Source of the DNA: Limnomonas spitsbergensis
Lineage: Eukaryota > Chlorophyta > Chlorophyceae > Chlamydomonadales
Length of the DNA stretch: 64,000 nucleotides
Assembly (NCBI GenBank): GCA_037349105.1
Contig: JAYJMM010000112.1
Location: 1,488,001 to 1,552,000 of the forward strand
Reading direction: 5' to 3'
The notes under the pieces were generated by a model. That model made no database searches, was not told the origin of the DNA, and was given only the letters and a program-made list of their open reading frames with translations. The translations under genes were made by a program, and so were the position numbers. This document shows, in pieces, positions 10,201 through 20,142 of this stretch. Numbering within the stretch: the first letter of the stretch is position 1; each line of letters begins with the position of its first letter.

Positions 10201-13200
10201 CGGCAGTGAGCTCACCTGCTCCTACCACGGCTGGCAGTTCAACTCTCAGGGCTCTTGCACCAGCATCCCTCAGATCGAGGGCGTGGAGGCGGGTGACGCC
10301 GCGCCCGTTGCGGACGCGGAGCAGCTTCACATGGCGGAGGGCCTCAGGATGAGCAAGAGGACGTGCGTGCAAGCATTCCCGAGTCGGACCGCGAAGGGGC
10401 TCGTCTTCGTTTGGCTGGACATGTCGCCGGAGGTGATGCAAGGGTCGTGCGGGGAGGCCAAGGCCGGCTGGCAACGGGGGAAAACTCACGGGTGGAGGGT
10501 TGGGTTTGGAATATTCAGCATCCTCAATTATTGAAGTACTGGTACGGTTTGTTCAATTGATTTTTAAAAGTGTAATGTTAAATACAAAATAAAGAGGGGT
10601 AGTACCGGTACCTGCTACCCGTATTCACCTGCTATTTTATTTTAACGTTCCTTCTTCAGCGGGGTTCGTTTTGGGATGTCCTGCATGCATCATATCAGGG
10701 CGTCACGTTAAGAGAGGTTGCTACCCCCCCCCCCCGCCTGGATTGCCCCGCTGAGCGTCGCTGCCACAATATACCCAGACTATTACCCTTTCAGCCCACG
10801 CCTCATCATTTCCATCGCCCAAGAAGCAAGTGGAGCAGGGTCTGGAAGCCAGCGAGCTCGATTTATATTGCAAGGGGAGGTCTTTTGGGTTTTACAGTTT
10901 AGGGTTTCAGTCTTCAAACTTATTAACGACTCCAGACCTTGCCCTCTGCTGCAGGGTCTTGAAGCCAGCAAGCTGAGCAGCCCTGAGGAGCTGACCAAGG
11001 CAGTGGGAGCCAGTACCTCCTCCTGGGCTGTGAGCCAGGTAAGCAACCCAACCATGTTGTCTGCCTTGGGATTAGGGTTGAGCGTTTACATACGCATGTC
11101 GGCACTAGCTGTTCGTCACCGTTGCAACTGTTCCTGCCAGAACTCCTGCACTACCTTGACGCGTCATCTACTATGTGCAGCACCTACAATACTTCAACAC
11201 ATTCTTTGTAAATGTCTGAGAAACTCAAGATCGATTGCCGTTGGGATGGCGGAGACTGTGCCCATGATAATTTTGGCCACGATCTCTCAGTTCAGCTCCT
11301 TCAATACTAGAATCTCTTCCCTGTCCTTCACGCCCTCCAGCTCCACAATGACTACCGATACTGGATGGAGCAGGCGTTCGACCCCAGCCACGCCAACTTC
11401 CTGCACGTCAGTGAGTGGCTCATATCCCGGCGGCAGTTGTGTTGGTTGTGATTGTATCCATGTTCAAGATCGAGGATGCGGTCCCCATGAAGGTGCAGTC
11501 AGGGTTCAGTGTTTGAAGCTACACCCTCCATCACGAGTCCTTTACCCTTACCCTTACAGGCAAAGGCATGTTCAAGATCGAGGATGCGGTCCCCATGAAG
11601 GCGCTGTCAGGGTTTAGGGTTTGACCTAACGTCGCCTTTGGCTTTATCCTGCAGGCGAAGGCATGTTCAAGATTGAGGACGCAGTTCCCATGAAGGCGCA
11701 GTCCGTCTCTTCCCTTTCCCTGGAAAAGGGCTTTGAGTGGCAGCATGAGGGCTACGAGAAGAAGAACGTGGCGATGCGCGCAACACGGGCCTTCACACCG
11801 CCCTGCATGATCAAGTGCGTCACACTGTTATTTCACACTGTCTGTTCACACTTGTAATGGACACTTTTATTCAAACTGGTAATCCACCCCTGTTTGTGTT
11901 CAAGTGCTTCTGCTGCAATTCAGCTACAAAGTTTATCGGGTAGGATGTTATTACACCGCAGGGGCTATGAATTGTTAAGCTTCTTCACGGCCTAAGGCCA
12001 TGAGGCCTGGGTGCAGCAAGCCGTGTTGCCTGGGCCACCAACCATAGGCTGGTGAAGTTTTGGTCCCCATTGGACAAGGGTGGCTGTCCGTTGGCCTGCC
12101 AGAGGGGTATAGTGCGCAATGCAATACACGCTCAAGTGAAGGGAAACTGCCGTCAAAGCCGTCTCCAGGCTCCTGTCTGTCCTCAGTGTTTCTATTTTCT
12201 GCTTCACTTTGAGATGGCCACCTATTAGGCCCAAGAAGGACCAAACCAGGACCTGCCAGCAACCGGTGACCAAAACAACAAGGCTGGCCACGAATGTGGT
12301 CTCCGGCTAGCGGCCGGCGGAATGTAGCTGACGTGCAGCTGAGTCACGAAAAATAAGCACTGCCTGTCCTATTTTTTATGCGGGAGTTTCATACACCACA
12401 TGGTGCCCAATGCACTTGAGAGAAGAACAGAATCTCAACTCTGATCAAGATGGCCGTTTCGCATGGGTCCCCCCCCCTGCGGATTCGACTATTATGAACG
12501 GCCGTTCCCGCCGCCGACAGGACCGACTACAAGTACCCCGGCGGCAGCGGCCTCTCCTTCCTCATCTTCGTCGTGCCCGTGGGGCCCGGCACTTCACGCA
12601 CCTTTTTCAACGCAGCCCCTCTGCCCAGCAAGCCGGCAGGGGCGGGCTCGGAAACCAGCAAGCCGGAGGCCGGCAAAGTCGCCGCCGCCGCTGCCGCCAC
12701 TGACAAGGGAGGTGCTAGCAACCTGTTTGGGAGCCTGCCGGCAGCGTTTCTGCGCAACTTGATGGCGGGCCTGCCACACTACGTGCTGCAGCCTCAGAAC
12801 CTGCTGGATGATGACACGGTCATGATGCATCAGCTGGTGAGGACTGCAGGGAGACGGAGCTTCAGGAATTCAAAATTTGCACGTCTGGGTTTGTATTTTG
12901 AAGTTGTAACATGTATACCCCTTGGTTTGACTTCAGATATGTTGCACGCGCTCCAGCAGTCGAGCAGCCGGTTCAATCTGGGCTGATTTGAATCTGAGAT
13001 GATTGTAATGCCGCAACCGAGGTTATGGAACCTGAAACATGTTCACCCTGGTTTGGCACAGTGCCTTCCTGTAGGAACTTGTTGCACCATGCCCTGCCGG
13101 TCGTAGGCTATGATATAGCATTATAGCATTTTAGCATTCTAGCTAAATTTCATTAAAGACTGGTACCAGCTTTCAGGAGGTGGCTGTCAGCGCGGCCGAG

Positions 13201-15596
13201 CCTGTTTGATCTGGGCCCAGAGGTGTAACGACGCCTGTAAACTTATCTCTGGATGTCATGTGCTTGCTTACAGGAGGTGGCTGTCCGCGCCTCGGGCGCG
13301 ACTGACAAGGATTACACTCTGGCCACCCAGGCGGATGGGGGAGTGGCTGCTATTGGCAGGTAGGTGGGCTTGGTGGGTGAGGTTGCAATTCCAATGAAAG
13401 GAGCCCCCCTGCTTCTGCAGTCGACTGGATCTTATAATGGAGCCCCTCTGCTTGGGGATGAAAGTGTCAGAGAACTACCACCGGCCGGACTGCTTCAGTT
13501 GGAGGCCGTTGTCGAATTGAGCCCTTGCCGCAGTGCAAAAACCAAAAGTGTATGGATGGATGGATGGATGATTGCATGGCCCGGAGAGGCGACCCTGATC
13601 GTGTGTTTGAGGGCTGAAAGATAGTAGTGGTAGTGCACCAAATTTCGTGGGGCTTGATGGGCAGCCACGTTCCCATCTCAGCGTGCCATCCAGCGTTCTG
13701 CATTCTGGTTTCAATTTCAAGCCCCCAGAGCTTTTGCCAGTTTGCCACTGCTATGTTGTCTTTAATGTCGATTTGCCACTGCCACTAGTACTGCCACTGT
13801 CACTACCATGTTGTATACAATGTGGAGTTAGCACTGCCACTACCACCAGTACTGCGACTCGTACTGCCACTGCTACTAGTACTGCCACTGTGGAGTTGGC
13901 ACTGCCACTGCACCAGTACTGCCACGGCTACTAGAACTGCCACTGTGGAGTTGGCACTGCCACTGCACCAGTACTGCCACGGCTACTAGAACTGCCACTG
14001 TGGAGTTGGCACTGCCACTGCACCAGTACTGCCACGGCTACTAGAACTGCCACTGTGGAGTTGGCACTGCCACTGCACCAGTACTGCCACGGCTACTAGA
14101 ACTGCCACTGTTACTGCTATGTTGTGTACAATGGTGAGTTGGCACTGCCACGGCCACCGCTACTGCCACGGCCACTGGTCCTGCCACTAGTACTGCATTG
14201 CTTAGATGTCTGCCCTGTTGCCAGCGCAGGTGGATCCGCATGGCTGGCTATGAGGAGATGTGGCAGCGCATGTTTGACAGCACTGGCCGGACGGTCCCGC
14301 CTGCAGTGCCCAAGAAGTCCGTAGAGGAGCTGCTGGACCGACGATTCCGGCATGTGGACCATTGCGCTGTGTGTCAGAAGGTGCGCGGGGGACACGTTTT
14401 TCATTTCTGGCATTTAAAGCTCGCAGCTATTTAATAACACTTTCAGCCTTCAGCGACTCAAAACACTTTCAGCTACTTCATAGCACTTCCAGCTTGCAGC
14501 TGCTTCACAGCGCTTGCAGCTGAGTCATAGCACTTGAAGCCTGCTGCAACTTAATAGCACTTTCAGCCTGCAGCTACTTCATAAGAATGTCAGCTTGCAG
14601 CTACATTTGAGCTGCAAGCTGGCCGAGTGGTCCTCGTGCAGCATGCCCTGTTACTTGGGCCACCAGCTGGCTGCGTGCTGATAGGTGGGCGTGGAAGAGA
14701 GCTTGTTTTAGTGCAGACCAGGCAACGTATGGCAGGCTGCTGGGCAGTCGCCACTGGGCGCCTGGGGACCAAACTGGACCGGCCTATGGCTGGAGGCCCA
14801 GTGGCCCACGCAGCTGGGCCAGCTGCACCAGCCCCCCACACACGGCTGCTTGCCGTGATGAATTTTAGCCTCGTCCTCGTGCCTTTGACTGGTGGCCAAA
14901 GCAGCAGGGCCGGCCGCTAAGTGGGCCTCAAGTCAGATTCCGAAGTGTAGCTGACATGTAGCTGAGTCACGAAAAAAGAAACGTTGTCCTAATGTCCAAA
15001 CCCCCAGTGTTCCAACAACAAGAAATGGTGGAATGCCGCCGGCATTCTTTGGGGTCCTATGCTATGAGCTATGGAGGCCTGTCTAGGCTTGCATGGCGAT
15101 CATCAAGTGGGATACTGGGCTGTGCTGCTAAAGAGATCTGCCCAAATGACGTCAGTCTACACAGTTGAACCATATCTCAATATCTGTCCTCATCTCGTCT
15201 GCCTTCAGTCCTTCACCATACCTCAGCACCTGCCCACCCCATGTCTCCCACACCATTTAGGTTTTGAAGCCATACAGCGACTTTATCAGCAATTGTCTTT
15301 TCTCGAACTGATTGCAGGCCGATCGGCAGATGGGGAGGGTGGAGAAGGTGGTGAACGCTGTCGCATTCGTCGCCGCGGCAGTTGCGTCGGGGCTGCTCGC
15401 CGTCGCCCTCATGGCGGTGCTGACGGCCCAGTCCTTTGCGCCGGCAGGCGGCTTTGTCCCGGGGCTGCTCGTCTCGGCTGTGGCGCTGGGTGCAAAGCTG
15501 CTGGCGTCAAAGATAAATCTGTTCAGACAGGACAAATTTGTGACTGGGATGCGCAGGTGGAGGAAGGTGGGGGGGCTGTCCATGGTGAGGGAGTGA
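7262..15596 (+). CDS. PAO: Pheophorbide a oxygenase-type Rieske oxygenase, 11 exons, about 604 aa
   Basis: Exons: 7262-7385, 7820-8027, 8753-8821, 10165-10432, 10955-11038, 11341-11410, 11655-11814, 12521-12836, 13274-13359, 14230-14380, 15318-15596. All junctions are GT-AG and all phases agree (1812 coding bases). Exon 1 encodes a basic, Ser-rich plastid transit-like peptide (MMLSSKTLRPLHRIGPARG). The Rieske [2Fe-2S] ligands are split between exons 3 (CPHR) and 4 (CSYHGW). The mononuclear iron motif DPSHANFLH (D-x2-H-x4-H) is in exon 6. The C-terminal CxxC (HCAVC) typical of PAO/TIC55/PTC52 proteins is in exon 10, and two membrane helices in exon 11 close the protein. LGRDLVVWW and CPHRLAPLS fit plant PAO better than TIC55. 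Expected role: ring-opening oxygenation of pheophorbide a at the plastid envelope. A poly-Gln run lies in exon 2. Several introns contain decayed copies of neighbouring junctions. Confidence 0.88.
8405..8752 (+). repeat. Decayed tandem copies of PAO exon 3 and its acceptor
   Basis: 'gatgcagggact' or 'aatgcagggact' occurs at about 8434, 8682 and, for real, at 8747. Each is preceded by a cattggctca...-like upstream block. Bases 8580-8613 match the exon 3 core (TGGAATCGCC..GAGG..) at about 27 of 33 positions by eye. The copies carry substitutions that would break the protein. Confidence 0.75.
9900..10164 (+). repeat. Four copies of the PAO exon 4 acceptor junction
   Basis: 'ctgccag|gctggcgcc' recurs with its AG at 9910, 9992, 10076 and finally the real site 10164 (spacing 82, 84 and 88 bp). 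Pyrimidine-rich intron sequence is copied with it. Confidence 0.85.
10830..10954 (+). repeat. Copy of the PAO exon 5 acceptor
   Basis: 'cag|ggtctggaagccagcgag' at 10836 mirrors the real 'cag|ggtcttgaagccagcaag' at 10952, 116 bp downstream. Confidence 0.75.
11458..11654 (+). repeat. Two truncated copies of the start of PAO exon 7
   Basis: The block 'atgttcaagatcgaggatgc' starts at 11460 and 11568; the real exon version starts at 11663. Both copies run on through 'ggtccccatgaaggcgc' into 'gggtttagggttt'-like sequence. The second keeps an acceptor (ttacag at 11554-11559). Confidence 0.85.
11985..12360 (+). repeat. Family B element in PAO intron 7
   Basis: It contains the family's internal blocks (ggtgcagcaagcc, tgggccaccaaccataggc, ggtccccattgg) and ends in 'aatgtagctgacgtgcagct' followed by gagtcacgaaaaa. 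The same end appears at 14945 and, inverted, at 9010. Confidence 0.6.
13176..13289 (+). repeat. Duplicated acceptor of PAO exon 9 flanking a family A fragment
   Basis: 'cag|gaggtggctgtc' occurs at 13174 and at the real exon start 13271, 97 bp apart. Between them lies an inverted family A fragment (gcggccgagcc...gggcccagaggtgtaacg). The upstream copy would reach a stop within a few codons. Confidence 0.75.
13740..14215 (+). repeat. 55-bp tandem array in PAO intron 9
   Basis: Unit 'actgccactgtggagttggc' + 'actgccactgcaccagtactgcc' + 'acggctactaga' (55 bp), about four near-identical copies from about 13885 to 14110, with degenerate 'ctgccactg' repeats on either side. Confidence 0.85.
14600..14985 (+). 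repeat. Family B element in PAO intron 10
   Basis: Starts near 'cagctacatttgagctgcaa', contains 'gcatgccctgttacttgggc', and ends in 'gtgtagctgacatgtagctg' followed by agtcacgaaaaaagaaac. That end is the inverse of the sequence at 9011-9050, so the family has inverted termini. Confidence 0.6.
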
Positions 15597-18500
15597 TGGC
15601 CTGTTGGTGATAGGACCTTGCGCCTGCTCCTCAGCGTTTCGTTCCCTGTGCATGTATTTATATAATATATTATGTCACGATTGAGCTCACCAGGTTTGTA
15701 CTTCCCTTGGAGGTGGGAGTTGTATTTTCCTCGGGAGAGGAGGTTGGATTTTCTTTTCGAGAGAAAGCCCTGTTTCCCTCGGAAGAGAAAGTTCTTTTTA
15801 CCTCAACTCAGGAAGCTCTGTTGTGCTGCCATTTGAGAAGGTTGTTTTTTCCTAACGAGAGAGGGGGAGCTTAGTTCTCCTAGGAGAGAACGCTCTATTT
15901 TCCTCGAATGAGAGAGCTCAGGTTCCTTTGAAAGAGGAAACTCTGCTTATTCCTTCAGGTGTTTCTGCCAAACTGACTGGATTGTGAGAGCCGCATAAAT
16001 AAATGAAGGTAGAGGCTTGTTGCCGGTTAAATAACCACCACATTTTTGTGGTTGCACAGCAGGCTGTGTGTACATCTTCAGTCTCACCTGCAGCGTTGCC
16101 CACACGGCCGAGCCTTTTTTGAGCAGGCTCCAGAGGTGTTATGTCATTGACGTGCAGCGTTGGTAGTGTGGCAGCACATGCACATTTTTCTGCCGTTTCA
16201 CCTGTGGCATCTGAAGTTAGGCACCAATGCGGCCGAGCCCTCTTGAGCAGGGCCCAGAGGTGTAACGTCATAGACTTGTGGCATCTGTGGTGGTGTTGAG
16301 ATTACATCTCACGCATGGCCACATGGTGGTGTTGCGGGTGGTGCTGCAGGTGGCACCCCAACTCTTCATGAAAATCTTCCGCCCTGATTGAGATCTCAGT
16401 TGGTAGTGTGCTGCCATGTATTTTTTCACGGAACCACGATGATAATGTATTAGTTGGATGGATCTAGATGGAGTGGCTGATTGACTCAAATCGTTGTTCG
16501 TTGAACACTGCTTAAAAAGATTCGGCCGCGTGGGAGCCCAATTGTCTTGTTGGGAGCAAAGAAAGCTGCCAATTTATGAGACGAGCAGGCGTGGCAAAAT
16601 TATGAGGTGCCTGCATTCTCCCTTAAGGCCCCCCCACCTGTTCAGGAGGTGGATATTCCTCCTATCAATTACGTTATACCTCTGGGCCATCCTCAAAATC
16701 TCGGCCGTGTGGGCGCTCAAAGAGTCGGGCGAGGGAAAACAACGGCAAGATGGGAGTGGAAAGAGAGAGGACACAAAGGAGCACGAAAATACCCGTTCTC
16801 CCCTCACCAAGAAGGGAAAGGCAGTGCGAAGGTTCCCCGCCCCTGAAGAGACCCCGCTTCAAGAGAGGGGTGGAAACCCAAATCTTTGGCTCCTGAAGAA
16901 AGTAGCTCTGGAGGAGGTCAACCACCAACTGCTCAGAAGCCAGAAGCAAACATCTAGCTCATCCTCCACATGCTCGCCCTCTCCAGTAATAAATAACTTG
17001 CAAGTTCCACAGGACAGGATGGGCTTGGAGAAGATAGAACCCCCCATGAGGCCATGACATAGGTACTAACGCCTCCTCCACAACAGCCGTCCACGTAACT
17101 CAGTCGCAAAATACGATATAATGACGTGACGCCTCAGGGCCCTGCTAAAAAAGCTCGATTGCTAGGGTACCCAACTGCCTTGCTTGTGGGAGAGAACTTT
17201 AGGGAAAGGGGGGGGGTAGGAAAGAAGACGAGAGGAACAGGAAGAGGACAAATAAAATTATGGAAAGGAATGAAGAGTACAAGGACTCCCCAGCCTTTCA
17301 AGAAAAAAATCAAGGCCCCTCTAGAAACTTGATACACAGCGCTCCTCCTGAGGTCAAAAAGTTAACGAATCTGCTCAGCCAAAATATGACTCAACAGTGC
17401 GGTGCGTGCAGAGTGAACACCCTGCACTGGGTTTTGTTTAGAACAGTGCATACCCGCTGGGCCCTGCTGAACGCTCGGCCACGTGGGGCTGGTAGGGAAT
17501 GACTAGGCTCAATTCCAGCTACCATGCACAGCCTGGGCCATGGTGCAGCCATGCCATCCTCCTATGTGAGGGGGCAGGAACATGGAGCCCGGCGCTCTAG
17601 TCGGGGGGAGAGAGAAGATCGTATGGCGGGTTCGATCCCTGGGTTTTGAGATCCCGACCGTTGACTACATGTCCGCTTTCAGCAAATGCAAAGGCAAGGA
17701 AAGTTGCCTTTGCATTTGCTGGCAAGATGATGACCTCATCTACAATTTGGGGTCGCTTGGTCAATTACGTTACACCATGGGTCCTGTATAGTACGGTGCA
17801 TACCCGCGGCCGAGCCTTTTTGAGCAGGGCCCACAGGTGTAACGTCATTGACCCGCCGTTGGTCCCTGCTAGTGAGCGCTCGGCCCGTGGGAATGACTGA
17901 GCTCAATTCCAGCTACCATGCACAGCCAGGACCAAGGCATGGTGCAGCCATGCCACCCTCCCATGTGATGGGGGCAGGGACATGGAACCGCGATCTAGAC
18001 AGGGGGAGAGAGAAGATCGCTGGGCCCTGTTTGTCAGACTCGGCCACATCGGCGTCCAACTGTCTGGTTGGAAACTGAACAGAGAAGGCAAGAGAGAAAT
18101 GAAACTAGAAAGAGCCCCCTGAGAAATACAAACTTTAAAGGGAGTCCTCTGGTTGCCGGAAGGTCATAAACTGCTGTGCAGCATGGCCTCCAATGAAACA
18201 TTCACTCAGCTACCGGGAATCAGCTTGAAAGTTTTAAATCAACGTATCGGCCGTGCATGAGAGTATCGTTTTAATGTTCACTGGTCTCGACGGAGCCAAC
18301 ATACGGTACGTGACGGAACATCCCTTCGTCAACTACAGAGGCACTCACCCACCCTTCCCACCAACCCTGTCCGTGACGACCTCGGCACGACGTTTCTTCC
18401 ACACCCGTCATCCCTCCGCCACTTACAGACGGTCACTTACAGCGCGTTTCTAATTGGACCTGGGAAACTTTCCGGGCTGTTTCCGGGTTGTTTTGAGCTG

Positions 18501-20142
18501 AAACGCCTGACCTGGGAAAGTTCCCAGTCCCTGAAGACCACCAAGAGTCGTACCGTACGTCTCTTGTTTTTCCGGGGACCCCCCCCCCTCCCCGGAAAGA
18601 CCAAGGGACTGGGAGAAGTTTTAGGCCTTCGAATGGCTTTTATTTACAAATAAGAATCGCCGCATTTTTCTTCCCATGATCGTATCGGACGGTAGTCTTG
18701 GGGGCCGCCCTGCAGAAAGACCGCGGCCCGCCGCGGCCTTGGCCACTCCGCGAGCGAGTCATCCCTATCATCATCATTATCATCATCATCATCATCAGCA
18801 GCAACAGCGCAGATAACTTTTAGGCACACATTCGGCAATATCGCAGTAAACCCTGAACCACGCAAGAGTACGCGCCCTCACGTTCCGGTGTCTGGCTCCG
18901 GGTTGTTTGCAGAAACACCACACCTGGGAACTTCCTGAAGACCAGAAGACCGTCGTACTCGTTTTTTCCCAGGTCCCAATCAGAAACGTGCTGTTACTCC
19001 TGCCGCCGTCCGCCCCACCAGCACAATCGCACATACCGCTCCACCTCACTGTCTTCCCTCCTACCGCTTTGCCCCTTCTTTCTACATCGATCTCACCGAC
19101 ATAGAACTTTAACACGTAAACGCGTGACATGATTATTGGGCACCATCGGCTTCCTCTTCCACCTGACTGACCTGCATCTGACCAAGCATCTGACCGCCGG
19201 CTGGTCGTCATGCACGGACGACCCTCCTTACTTAACACCTCGTCTTGCCTTTGGTGCACGGCATCCGAAATGTCGTATTCCTCAAACCATGCTTCCTGAC
19301 CAAGCTCCGTCGCTCTCGTTCTTTCTCTCGGCAGCTCCCTTGATCAGAATCATACGCATACAAAAGCAAGCCCATTTTTCACGACCCGACCGGTCACACT
19401 TTTGGGATAAAGTGTGTGAAGCAGGGTCGCAGCAGGGACCTCAACAGCGTAGTAGGGTTGCTCAGTGCGCCTCCCAGCCAGGGTTGTGATCCTAAGTGTG
19501 ACAAGCGGGGCCCTAGTGTGACGTGGCAACCCGCCTCGAACACTTCATCCCGACACGCCTGTTAAGGTCCAAGCATGAGGGACCTTTGAGAATTGCGTGC
19601 GCCTCTCCCCTAGTCTCATGACTGAAGTGCTTCGGCTCTTGCACAGCCTCTGCGCCGAAGGGTTTCAAGCATTAAGACGTGCACGTGGGCCCAGGTGAGG
19701 CAGGAGCACAGCCACGGGCCATGAGGACGAAGCGGGGACTGCAGCTCAGCTCTAACCTATGATGGTCGGCGCTGTTTGTATCTGGAAGAGAAATAACACG
19801 AACATTTCGGCGTAAGGGTGCTACTTTCGCAAAAACCACCGTCGGTTGCTCACAGGAGTACGGTCTCTGTACCCAATCAAACTCAGTCAGTCAGGCAGGG
19901 TGCCCAGCCCAATCTGGCCTGGCCCTGCGGCCTGAGATACGGACACAGCTGAACCTCTATCTCCATGTCGAGGCCTCACTTCACTCCTACATCAGACTGG
20001 GCTTAGACAACGGCTGCCCGCGCTGAGCAAGCATCCGCATGGGCGCTCGCTGGGTGTAGAACTCCCCCTCATCTCCGCTAGCAAACACGCAGTTGTGCTG
20101 CTCCTGCCAGTAGCGCAAAACAGCACGCAATTCAATATCGGC
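15597..20142. repeat. Repeat-rich intergenic region between PAO and NLP
   Basis: 15715-15950 is a degenerate series of 'cctcgggagagga'-like units about 40 bp long. Family A copies: about 16094-16165 and 16225-16275 (reverse), 16494-16560 and 16664-16900 (forward), 17120-17330 (forward), 17804-17852 (reverse) and 18020-18090 (forward). Family C copies: about 17448-17640 and 17866-18010. A related pair of segments (about 18475-18590 and 18895-18975) shares 'acctgggaa' and 'cctgaagacca' blocks. An (ATC)n run lies at about 18767-18800. No supported gene. Confidence 0.6.

Noticed and set aside
13906..13966. Small proteins in the 'actgccactg' array
   Set aside because: Tandem repeat in a PAO intron; frame open only because of repeat composition.
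16000..18100. tRNA-derived SINEs
   Set aside because: I looked for A and B boxes and a cloverleaf in family A and C copies and saw none that were convincing.
18795..19259. 154-codon minus-strand ORF
   Set aside because: No motif, unusual Cys/Trp/Arg content, and lies in a repeat-rich intergenic stretch.
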